Of a stretch of DNA of 19,665 nucleotides, positions 6,876 through 13,897 are shown one piece after another. Source of the stretch: Verrucomicrobiota bacterium (GTDB lineage: Bacteria; Verrucomicrobiota; Verrucomicrobiia; Chthoniobacterales; UBA10450); contig QHOF01000019.1 of assembly GCA_003219335.1 (NCBI GenBank), positions 1-19,665 of the forward strand. The letters are read 5' to 3'. Numbering within the stretch: the stretch's first letter is position 1; each line of letters opens with the position of its first letter. The notes beneath the pieces were generated by a model. It did no database searches, was not told where the DNA came from, and worked only from the letters and a program-made list of their open reading frames with translations. The position numbers were made by a program, and so were the translations under genes.

Positions 6876-8057
6876 TTAAAATCGGCGGTATTTTGAGCGA
6901 AGCTCGCGATAAATGCAAAACAGTTCCTCAAATACGCGCGGCCAGCTGTAGAGGTCCTGCGCGGTCTGGGCAGCGCTGTTGCCCAGGCTGGACAATTTTT
7001 TTGCGCTTGAACCTTCAATCGCCTCTGCCAGCGCTTCCGCGCTGTTCTCGCGTGCCCAAGATCCCTGGTCATGACAAATGATCCGGTCCATGTAGCTCCC
7101 GCGAATCCCCACAATCGGCGTCCCGCATACCTGACTTTCCAAGGCGACAAGGCCGAACGTTTCCTGGATACCCGGGTGAACGAACAGACCAGCAGCGCGG
7201 TAGTAACGGGCCAGATCAGCAGAATTGGTGCAGTACGAAATCCACGAAATGTTATTCCCGCAATCGCGGGACTGCAATTTTTGTAATCTTTTTCGCTGCG
7301 GTCCGTCGCCGATTACCACGAGATGAAACTGATTTCCGTTTCGACGGCTTAGAAGCTCGAACGCTCTAAACAGCGTTTGCGTATTTTTTTCCCGGGCCAA
7401 ACGTCCGACGTAAAGAAGCACTGTCTGCCCGCAGCCAACGCCTAACGAGTGGCGAGTCGCAGCGGTGTCATCTGGAACGGGCTTGAAAATATCTGTGTTC
7501 ACGCCCAATCGTACAGCGCGGATATTGCGCACACCCCATTCCGAGAGGACGCCGGCCAGCGCCTCCGAAGGCACGAGCGTAAGCTGAAAGCGATTGTAAA
7601 CTTTGCGCACATACGCGCGCGTCAGTGTCATCGCGCGCTGCGTGGCGCGTTTGCCCAGAAATCTTGCGCCGCGCCGGAGGTACGCTTCCGAAAAATGCGA
7701 ATGATAAAAACCAACCACCGGGACCTTCAGCGCGCGGCCGGTGGCGATTGCTTTCCATCCGATTTGGTATGGGTCGCTCGATTCGATCAGATCGGGACGC
7801 TCATGTTCCAGGATTTCTCCGACCGCGCGCAGATTGAGCAACGCGCGATAACGCGAGCTGCGGGATACCAACGGCGAGTGAATTGAATAGACGCGTGACT
7901 GTGAATCCGTTTTTAGTTCCGTCTTTGGTCCGGGCACAATGAGAACGTGCTCGTCCTCAGGCGAGTGATCTCTGATGTAGGCAATTTTCTCGTGAACGTA
8001 CCGTTTCACGCCCCCGCTTAGCGGCGAATAAAACTGGGTCAGATCGCAGATCTTCAT
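6876..8057 (-). CDS. GT4-family glycosyltransferase (mannosyl- or glucosyltransferase-like)
   Basis: A 393-residue GT-B fold enzyme of family GT4. The N-terminal domain begins MKICDLTQFYSPLSGGVKRY with the glycine-rich acceptor loop at residues 14-18 and the YHSHFSE acceptor segment at about 118-124. The C-terminal donor domain has VGRLAREKN (217-225), VVIGDGPQ (247-254) and the retaining-enzyme E-x7-E motif from Glu299 to Glu307 in ETFGLVALE. Relatives are lipid or GDP-mannose-dependent alpha-mannosyltransferases, so a membrane glycolipid or envelope glycan is the likely product. There is no signal or membrane segment, so it would act on the cytoplasmic face. The ATG at 8057 lies just outside an inverted repeat (8065-8162) that separates it from trxB. 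The GNAT gene follows with no gap. Confidence 0.9.
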   Translation of the reverse strand: MKICDLTQFYSPLSGGVKRYVHEKIAYIRDHSPEDEHVLIVPGPKTELKTDSQSRVYSIHSPLVSRSSRYRALLNLRAVGEILEHERPDLIESSDPYQIGWKAIATGRALKVPVVGFYHSHFSEAYLRRGARFLGKRATQRAMTLTRAYVRKVYNRFQLTLVPSEALAGVLSEWGVRNIRAVRLGVNTDIFKPVPDDTAATRHSLGVGCGQTVLLYVGRLAREKNTQTLFRAFELLSRRNGNQFHLVVIGDGPQRKRLQKLQSRDCGNNISWISYCTNSADLARYYRAAGLFVHPGIQETFGLVALESQVCGTPIVGIRGSYMDRIICHDQGSWARENSAEALAEAIEGSSAKKLSSLGNSAAQTAQDLYSWPRVFEELFCIYRELRSKYRRF

Positions 8058-8064
8058 ATGTGCG

Positions 8065-8162
8065 TTGTCAGGCTGAGCGGAGTCGAAGCATCTTTGATTT
8101 GCCGGGTGCCTCCAGGGCGAGCAAGGGAGTTAGAGATTCCTCGACTTCGCTCGGAATGACAA
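8065..8162. repeat. Inverted repeat, TTGTCA / GAGCG-AGTCGA type
   Basis: The left arm (8065-8093) starts TTGTCAGGCTGAGCGGAGTC, and the right arm (8134-8162), read on the other strand, starts TTGTCATTCCGAGCGAAGTC. Both go on to an ATCT end, so the arms match in most of about 29 positions around a 40-bp centre. It lies between trxB and the GT4 gene and could form a terminator-like or cruciform structure. It is a different family from the GTAG elements. The motif is widespread in environmental bacteria, from general knowledge. Confidence 0.75.
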
Positions 8163-8190
8163 GAGAAACGCGATGATCGCGCCCCTGCGA

Positions 8191-9120
8191 TCAAGCATGC
8201 GATTCCAGCTCGCTCAGGTATTTCTCAGCGTCCATGGCCGCGGCGCAGCCCGTTCCGGCAGCGGTAACGGCTTGTTTGTAAACGCGGTCGGCCACGTCGC
8301 CTGCGATGAAAACGCCGGGATGCTTGCTCTCGACGAGATTTTTCGCAAGCAGATAGCCGTCCGGGTCGGTATCCAGCTTGCCCTGATAAGCTTTCGTGTT
8401 TGGATCATGACCGATTGCCATGAACACGCACGCCACCTCCAGCTCGCGTTCTTCGCCGGTCTTCACGTTGCGCAATCGCACGGCGCGCATCTCGCCTTTT
8501 TCATCGGGAATGTATTCGGTTACGATAGTGTTCCAGATTGGCTCGATCTTCTTGTTCGCAAATACCCGGTCCTGCATGATTTTGGAAGCGCGCATCTTAT
8601 CGCGGCGATGGATCAGATAAACCTTCGAAGCAAACCGGGTCAAAAACAACGATTCCTCCGCTGCGGAATCTCCGCCCCCCACCACGCAGACCGGCACGTT
8701 CTTGTAAAACGCTCCGTCGCACGTTGCGCAACTCGTCAGGCCGTGTCCGATCAATTTCTCTTCGTTTTCCAGTCCGAGGTAGCGAGCTGATGCTCCGCTG
8801 GTGATGATCAGCGCCTGCGTCTCCAGCCATTCATCATCGGCTTTCACGCGGATGTGTTTGTTGCGCATATCGAAATCGGTCACTTCAGCATAGGAAAACC
8901 GGGCGCCGAATTTCTCGGCCTGTTTGTGCATGTTGAGAATGAGCTGTGGCCCATCAATTCCATCCGGGAAACCCGGATAATTTTCCACCAACGTCGTGGT
9001 TGAGAGCTGTCCGCCGGGCTGCCGCCCTTCCAAGACAAGCGGGCTGAGATTAGCCCGCGCAGCGTAAATCGCCGCAGTCAACCCCGCGCAACCGCTTCCC
9101 ACAACGATCACCTTCTCCAT
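8191..9120 (-). CDS. trxB: Thioredoxin reductase (NADPH)
   Basis: A 309-residue flavoenzyme that reduces thioredoxin with NADPH. The FAD-binding motif is GSGCAG at residues 8-13 (normally GSGPAG). The redox-active pair is CATC at 131-134, followed by DGAF. The NADPH-binding GGGDSA lies at 148-153, followed by the 2'-phosphate-recognising HRRDKMR at 171-177. The second FAD segment GVFIAGDV is near the C-terminus. Length and order are standard for the low-molecular-weight enzyme. Start ATG 9120 was chosen over TTG 9144 because it begins directly at the first beta-strand of the FAD fold. No good Shine-Dalgarno is visible. The molybdoenzyme gene ends 67 bp upstream. Confidence 0.95.
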   Translation of the reverse strand: MEKVIVVGSGCAGLTAAIYAARANLSPLVLEGRQPGGQLSTTTLVENYPGFPDGIDGPQLILNMHKQAEKFGARFSYAEVTDFDMRNKHIRVKADDEWLETQALIITSGASARYLGLENEEKLIGHGLTSCATCDGAFYKNVPVCVVGGGDSAAEESLFLTRFASKVYLIHRRDKMRASKIMQDRVFANKKIEPIWNTIVTEYIPDEKGEMRAVRLRNVKTGEERELEVACVFMAIGHDPNTKAYQGKLDTDPDGYLLAKNLVESKHPGVFIAGDVADRVYKQAVTAAGTGCAAAMDAEKYLSELESHA

Positions 9121-9187
9121 GAGTAAACTTAGCACAGGGCGCAAGTTTCAAAGCCCACAGCTGCTGGCCGCAATCGCGCAGCGGAAG

Positions 9188-10738
9188 TCACGCCGTGACG
9201 TGCACGACGATTTTGTGGAAGCCGGTGACGCCAGAGAATGGGTTGCGATCTTCTTCCCATTCCTGCACGTAGCCTTCGCCGTCAGTTGCGCGGACAACGA
9301 GGACGTAATCACCGCCCGAATCTGGCATCCATTCTGTCTTCCAAAGCGACCAGGCAAGATCGCCGCCGGAATAATAGATCTGGACGTCGCGCCAGGATTT
9401 GCCGTCATCGAAGCTGAGTTCCACGCGCGAAATACCGCGGTCGCCCCCATAGGCGATGCCTTTCACTTCGATGGGATTGTCTAACTTGCCTAACGAGAAT
9501 TGCGACTCGTGATCGGGCACATCGAGGCGAGAACGCGTCGGCGTGATGAAATCGGGCCCCCAGCCTTGCGTTTCGTAAAACCCTTTCGCATTCGCGTCAG
9601 TCACTTCAATGCGGGTGAGCCATTTCACATGTTTTTCGCCAAAGTAACCGGGCACAATCACGCGCAACGGATAGCCGTGCCGATGCGGCAACGGCACGCC
9701 GTTCATCTCGTATGCGAGCAGCGTGGTCGGTTCCAGCGCTTTCTCGAGCGGGATGGTGTCGGTGTAATTATCAACGCCGTGAAGGCGCACCCGTGCGGCG
9801 CCTGAAAGTGGTACCGCTTGATCGAGCAGCTCGCGCAGCGGGATGCCTTTCCAGATGGCGTTGCTGATCAGGCCAGCGTCGAGCCCGTTGCTGATGCACA
9901 TTAGCGTCGTCTGCTGCTCGCGCGCGGGCAGGCCGACGAGATCCTGGAAACGCCAGGTGGCGCGATTTTGCACAAGCCCGTTCACTTCCAAGTGCCACAG
10001 CTCGACGTTCACCGTTGGATCGACCACGTTCTTCGTCACGCAGTAAAATAATTCGTTAGGCGTGATTGGCTCCACGATACGGCCTTTGTATTGCGTGCCG
10101 TCGTAGCTGAAGGCTGCGACGCGATAAAGTTTCTGCGCCAGCGCAATTCCGCCGCCCGCCGCTACGGCCCCGATAGCGCCCACCACGAATGCGCGCCGTC
10201 CGATCGCGGGAGTGAATTCGTAATCGTGCTTTCCGATTTTTCGAGTTGTAAGGAATCGAAAACTGGCGGTGAGCGTCCGCTCAAAAATAAACACACACAG
10301 TACGAAGCCGACGAGCGTGACCAGCCGCGCGACGCCGATTGGCAGTCCCACGTAGCTCGTGCCCAAAACCGACCACAACACAATTGCGAACGCGACGATC
10401 GGCAGCACAACAAATATCGACATTGTCTCGACCGTCCGCGTGCGCGCCGGATTGCGCCGCGCAAGTAAACCAAAAATGGCTCCGGCAAGCGCGCCTACGA
10501 GAAGTTGGCCGGCAATTGTCGATCCAACGCCAAGTTGCTTCAGATGATTGTACCCGCCGGCCTTGCCCATCAGCGAAAGAAACGGACCCGGCGGAATAAA
10601 AACCGAAAGGCGATCGCCAATGATCACGAGCGGTGTTGCCACGCCCAGTGTCGCGAGCAATAGCATCGCCGCTGTCATCACAATTCCGCCGACCAATCCG
10701 GCAAGGAAACCGGCAAAGATTGCTTTGGTTCTGCTCAT
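9188..10738 (-). CDS. Membrane-anchored sulfite-oxidase-family molybdopterin enzyme
   Basis: A 516-residue two-part protein. The first 155 residues contain about four hydrophobic segments (roughly 5-30, 73-93, 107-125 and 133-153). A twin-arginine stretch GRRAFVVGAIGAVAAGG (180-196) follows and looks like an internal export or anchor signal, and then comes a SUOX-type molybdopterin domain with Mo-ligand Cys281 in TTLMCISN. The pterin region RHGYPLRVIVPGYFGEKHVKW (353-373) is clear, and a Mo-co dimerisation (Ig-like) domain ends the protein (VELSFDDGKSWRDV, 439-452). The domain is expected to sit outside the cytoplasmic membrane. The substrate (sulfite, methionine sulfoxide or another small oxo-compound) is unknown. 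The start was set at ATG 10738, because the longer frame from 10786 translates a palindromic repeat. Confidence 0.88.
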   Translation of the reverse strand: MSRTKAIFAGFLAGLVGGIVMTAAMLLLATLGVATPLVIIGDRLSVFIPPGPFLSLMGKAGGYNHLKQLGVGSTIAGQLLVGALAGAIFGLLARRNPARTRTVETMSIFVVLPIVAFAIVLWSVLGTSYVGLPIGVARLVTLVGFVLCVFIFERTLTASFRFLTTRKIGKHDYEFTPAIGRRAFVVGAIGAVAAGGGIALAQKLYRVAAFSYDGTQYKGRIVEPITPNELFYCVTKNVVDPTVNVELWHLEVNGLVQNRATWRFQDLVGLPAREQQTTLMCISNGLDAGLISNAIWKGIPLRELLDQAVPLSGAARVRLHGVDNYTDTIPLEKALEPTTLLAYEMNGVPLPHRHGYPLRVIVPGYFGEKHVKWLTRIEVTDANAKGFYETQGWGPDFITPTRSRLDVPDHESQFSLGKLDNPIEVKGIAYGGDRGISRVELSFDDGKSWRDVQIYYSGGDLAWSLWKTEWMPDSGGDYVLVVRATDGEGYVQEWEEDRNPFSGVTGFHKIVVHVTA

Positions 10739-10750
10739 TCGCCGCGAGTA

Positions 10751-10827
10751 TAATTGTAGCGGCGCTTGTGCCAAGCGCCGGTTCATTCGGGGTCGCGTTC
10801 GCCGCGGCGAACGCCCCTACAACAATT
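10751..10827. repeat. Inverted-repeat element with TTGTAG termini, copy 2
   Basis: The left end reads AATTGTAGCGGCGCTTG and the right end, read on the other strand, AATTGTTGTAGGGGCG. Inside are a 9-bp hairpin CGGCGCTTG-TGC-CAAGCGCCG (10760-10780) and a perfect 20-base palindrome GCGTTCGCCGCGGCGAACGC (10795-10814). It fills the gap between the GT9 stop and the molybdoenzyme start and may act as a transcript-end hairpin for the GT9 gene. Confidence 0.75.
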
Positions 10828-12044
10828 CACTTTGTCGCGGCAAGAATTTCTCGTGCCCGCTCCAGTACCATCGCGGATGTGACCTGTTGCATGCAGGCGT
10901 GGCCAAACGGGCATTGGCTCAGCCGACGATAATTGCATGGCGAACATGGCAAGTCCACGCGAACGACCGATTCCGGCCGCTGATAGGGCCCGATGCGACC
11001 CGGATTAGTCGGCCCGAACACGCTGACCATCGGCGTGCCGAGTGACGCGGCCAGATGCATCGAGCCCGAATCGTTCGTAACGCAAACCTCGGCACGGCCA
11101 ACAAGCGCTGCCAAGTCCGCCGATGTTGTTCTACCGGAAAGATCATGTGCGCCGGGGGCAGCGGCCGCGATTTGCCGGCACCTCGGCTGATCGCGTTCCG
11201 TGCCCGCCAAAACGACGGCAAATCCGTCGTGCAGAAACTGCCGCGCGACACCTGCAAACCCTTCGATGGTCCACTGCTTGGTCTCCCATATGGTTCCGGG
11301 CGCCAGGACGACGAGTGCCTTCAAAGCGGACACGCCGCGCTCCTCCAAGAGGCGCTGCACATTACGCGCCACGTCCGGTGAGAGGTGAATAGTGAGATCT
11401 GGTGGAGCGTCATCGAGGGCAAGCAACGGCCCGATCCACAGGTAGCGATCGATTGCGTGAACATCGAGTGTCGGAATAGGGATACGGTGCGTGTAAGCTA
11501 TCCATGAACCTTCGCGCGCACCCCGCCAACCATGGGTGGGTGGGTTCCCGTGATCGTGCTCAGCGGAAACCGTTCGACGGCGCTTGGCGGGCCGATCAAA
11601 TCCGATGCGCACAGGCGCTCCGCTGACAAGAGCGAAAAAGGCCGAACGCGCCTGACCATGCAAATCGATCACTAAATCGTACTTCGCGCGGCGGATTTTC
11701 TTGAGCAGATCGAGAAACGCCAGCACTGCGCGCCATCTGCGGCCGCGCTTCAAGAAATCGCTCCGCGCAAAAAGAACGGCATTCGAGAGGGCCGGATGGA
11801 ACCGCACAATCTCAGCGTTCTCCGGCGTGATCAACCAGTCGATCCGCGCCGCCGGATAACGCGCGCGCAGTTTCACCAGCACCGGCAGCGTATGGACGAC
11901 GTCGCCCAAGGCCGAGGGTTTGATCAACAAAATGCGCGAGAACTGTGCGGATTGCAGTTCCTGCGCGTTCGCTTTCTTTGTGCGGGCGTTTTCGATTAGG
12001 CCGTTCAATTGGCAAAAGTAAATCAGATCCGCCCGAGCAGGCAA
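10827..12044 (-). CDS. GT9 heptosyltransferase-like glycosyltransferase
   Basis: The protein has up to 405 residues and belongs to family GT9, which adds ADP-heptose (or a related sugar) to the inner core of lipopolysaccharide on the cytoplasmic face. The N-terminal signature ILLIKPSALGDVVHTLP starts at residue 38. The C-terminal donor domain shows LAPGTIWETKQW (247-258) and the nucleotide-sugar loop NDSGSMHLAASLGTPMVSVF (324-343), and GPTNP (344-348). A cysteine cluster CSPC...CPFGHACM (367-385) matches the CxxC/CPxGHxCM element common in bacterial GT9 proteins. The first start (TTG, 12044) lies nine bases after the GT2 stop and gives about 35 residues before the fold. A shorter start near residue 30-35 is possible, so the N-terminus is uncertain. 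The stop codon TGA abuts repeat copy 2. Confidence 0.88.
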   Translation of the reverse strand: MPARADLIYFCQLNGLIENARTKKANAQELQSAQFSRILLIKPSALGDVVHTLPVLVKLRARYPAARIDWLITPENAEIVRFHPALSNAVLFARSDFLKRGRRWRAVLAFLDLLKKIRRAKYDLVIDLHGQARSAFFALVSGAPVRIGFDRPAKRRRTVSAEHDHGNPPTHGWRGAREGSWIAYTHRIPIPTLDVHAIDRYLWIGPLLALDDAPPDLTIHLSPDVARNVQRLLEERGVSALKALVVLAPGTIWETKQWTIEGFAGVARQFLHDGFAVVLAGTERDQPRCRQIAAAAPGAHDLSGRTTSADLAALVGRAEVCVTNDSGSMHLAASLGTPMVSVFGPTNPGRIGPYQRPESVVRVDLPCSPCNYRRLSQCPFGHACMQQVTSAMVLERAREILAATK

Positions 12045-12053
12045 GCTGGCAAG

Positions 12054-12770
12054 CTATTCCAGCGCTACCCGCAGCAGCGTCGCCAGGATGCGAGCGCCGG
12101 CAACAAACGTGCCGCGCAGCGTGCCCGAGACTTTGGATTCGCCACCGGCGCGCCGGCGATGGTTTACCGGAATCTCGAGAATGCGCAGTCCGGTACGCGC
12201 GGCTTTCATCTGCATCTCAAGATTCCAGCCGTAGGTCTGGTCGCGCATGTTGAATTTCGCGAGTGCGTCGCGGCGGATCGCGCGGAACGGGCACATGTCA
12301 GTGTATTGAACGCCGTAAAGCAGTCGCAGGATGAAGCCGGCCATGCGTCCAGAGAAAACTTGCTGGAAATTCATGCTGCCCCTTTCGCGTTGCCCGCGCG
12401 TGCGTGAGCCAATCACGAAATCGTGTGTCCCGCGCGCGATTGGATTCACGAGCTGACTCATAAACGCCGGCACGTCGCTGCCGTCGCCATCAAGAAATAC
12501 GACGATGTCGCATTCCGGCGAGATCGCCCGCACGCCCGCCATGCAGGCGCGCCCGTATCCGCGCGGCGCAGTTACCACGCGCGCGCCAGCTTCACACGCG
12601 CGCGCGGCTGTGCGATCGGTGCTGCCGTTATCCACCACAATCACTTCCTTAGGCAGACCGGTCGCAAGACATTCGCACACGACACCGGCGACCGCTTCCT
12701 CCTCGTCAAGCGCCGGGATGATGACCGAGGCGAACATGGTGGGATAAGCGTGTCGCATTGTCGCCACCAT
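12054..12770 (-). CDS. GT2-family glycosyltransferase (polyprenyl-phosphate sugar synthase-like)
   Basis: A 238-residue GT-A fold enzyme of family GT2. It has ASVIIPALDEEEAVAGVV at the start, VIVVDNGSTDRT (donor-binding Asp), and the metal-binding DGDGSD near residues 94-99. The acceptor region PFRAIRRDAL and the C-terminal YGWNLEMQMKA with the catalytic aspartate-like environment and HRRRAGGESKVSGT are typical of dolichyl-phosphate-mannose/glucose-synthase-like enzymes. It would charge a lipid carrier or transfer one sugar. There is no membrane domain at the C-terminus. ATG 12770 is the longest start. ATG 12737, directly before the first beta-strand (FASVIIPAL), is also plausible. It lies downstream of a palindromic element and 9 bases before the GT9 start. 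Confidence 0.87.
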   Translation of the reverse strand: MVATMRHAYPTMFASVIIPALDEEEAVAGVVCECLATGLPKEVIVVDNGSTDRTAARACEAGARVVTAPRGYGRACMAGVRAISPECDIVVFLDGDGSDVPAFMSQLVNPIARGTHDFVIGSRTRGQRERGSMNFQQVFSGRMAGFILRLLYGVQYTDMCPFRAIRRDALAKFNMRDQTYGWNLEMQMKAARTGLRILEIPVNHRRRAGGESKVSGTLRGTFVAGARILATLLRVALE

Positions 12771-12783
12771 CGGGCAAGCAGCA

Positions 12784-12887
12784 AAAGTAGCGCGAGGGTC
12801 CTCGCTTGCCCAGATTCAAAACTCTCGCAAGCTCGATCGCCGCGGCGACACGCGCCCAACCGGCAAGCCAGAGGCATGCGCTACTTT
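12784..12887. repeat. Inverted-repeat element with AAAGTAG termini, copy 3
   Basis: The left end is AAAGTAGCGCGAGGGTCC. The right end on the other strand is AAAGTAGCGCATGCCTCTGG. The stretch 12862-12884 is identical, in inverted orientation, to 2393-2415 in copy 1. The middle holds the palindrome TCGCCGCGGCGA (12837-12848). The right end provides the TAG stop codon of the MgtE-like gene (12881-12883). Confidence 0.8.
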
Positions 12888-13897
12888 AAAACCAGCCACG
12901 CGCTGGTGAAATAGATTACCAACGCAATAAAATCGGCCAGGGCGAGTGTGACCGGTCCGGCGGCAATTTTCGGGTCGAGCTTGAACCGGCGAAGGATTGA
13001 GGGCACACCGACGCCCAGCGCGCACGCCGTAACGAGCGAAAGGGTGATGCTGCCGCCGATGACAAATGCGTCGCGCAGATTGCTGCGCCAGACCAAGACG
13101 ATCACGCTGACAATCACACCGCATGTCACGCCGAGCAGCAGCGCCGTCGTCACTTCGCGTCGAAATGTAGTGATCAGCCAGGCTCGCGTGACGGAGACCG
13201 AACGTAATGCATGGATGGTGACACTCATCGATTGCATGCTCACGCTTTCGTTCAGCGCCAGTACCATCGTCAGAAAAAACGCCAGCACCAGACTGCGCGC
13301 CAGCGTCGCTTCAAAAAAATGAGCCAGAACCGCCGAGAGTGTGCCGCCCGTCACCGTGACCAGCAGCCACGGAAAACGAAACCGGAACCCTCGCCATGGC
13401 GACGCGCCGCGGATTTGTTCCAGGCGAAATCCAAGGGCCTCAAAAAATTCCGGGCCCACGAGTCGCGACGAACGTTTTTGATCCTCGCTTTCGCCGGCCT
13501 CCAGAATTTCTTCCGCGAAAAGGTTCGCGTCGATGATGCCCACAACGCGTCGTTGCTCATCCACGACGGGGAAAGCCAGAAATTTGTAGAGCACAAAAAA
13601 TTCGCACGCGTCAAGGATCGTGGCCGTCGCGGGGACCGCCGCGACGCGCCGCACCATGATCTCGCGCAGCGGCTTTTCGAGGGGGGCAGTCAGCAACCGC
13701 CGCGTTGGTACCACCCCCACGAGCCGCTTCTGTTCATCGACCACATAAAAATAAATGACCCGCTCGCCCACGCCCTCCCGCCGGATGCGCTCCAGCGCTG
13801 CGCCCACTGTCATCTCGCTGTCGAGGAGCGGGAAGTCCTTCCGCGCATGCTCGACCACCGGCGCATTAAAATCGGGGATACCTGGGGCGACGTTCAT
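12881..13897 (-). CDS. MgtE-like CBS-domain membrane protein (magnesium transporter family)
   Basis: A 338-residue protein with two CBS domains (residues about 20-80 and 82-135, with VVDEQKRLVGVV and VVDEQRRVVGII) followed by a five-helix membrane region (about 175-195, 200-220, 250-270, 278-297 and 314-337). This is the order of MgtE Mg2+ channels. The last helices contain PSILRRFKLDPKIAAGPVTL and an Asp322 in LALADF, matching the conserved DP..A.GP....D segment. The N-terminal MgtE_N superhelix is missing and the NAG-Q loop is changed to NESVSMQ, so it may be a reduced MgtE. It overlaps the epimerase stop by ATGA (13894-13897), indicating coupled translation. The last codon AAG and the stop TAG lie in repeat copy 3. 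Confidence 0.85.
   Translation of the reverse strand: MNVAPGIPDFNAPVVEHARKDFPLLDSEMTVGAALERIRREGVGERVIYFYVVDEQKRLVGVVPTRRLLTAPLEKPLREIMVRRVAAVPATATILDACEFFVLYKFLAFPVVDEQRRVVGIIDANLFAEEILEAGESEDQKRSSRLVGPEFFEALGFRLEQIRGASPWRGFRFRFPWLLVTVTGGTLSAVLAHFFEATLARSLVLAFFLTMVLALNESVSMQSMSVTIHALRSVSVTRAWLITTFRREVTTALLLGVTCGVIVSVIVLVWRSNLRDAFVIGGSITLSLVTACALGVGVPSILRRFKLDPKIAAGPVTLALADFIALVIYFTSAWLVLK

Noticed and set aside
8173..8790. Long plus-strand frame opposite trxB
   Set aside because: Antisense shadow of a clear trxB gene; no motif, and codon pattern follows the opposite strand.
11480..11575. Possible repeat insertion in the GT9 gene (GT-rich ACCCACCCATGG region)
   Set aside because: The encoded residues (WRGAREGSWIAYTH) look like a natural part of related GT9 proteins, so I do not call an insertion.
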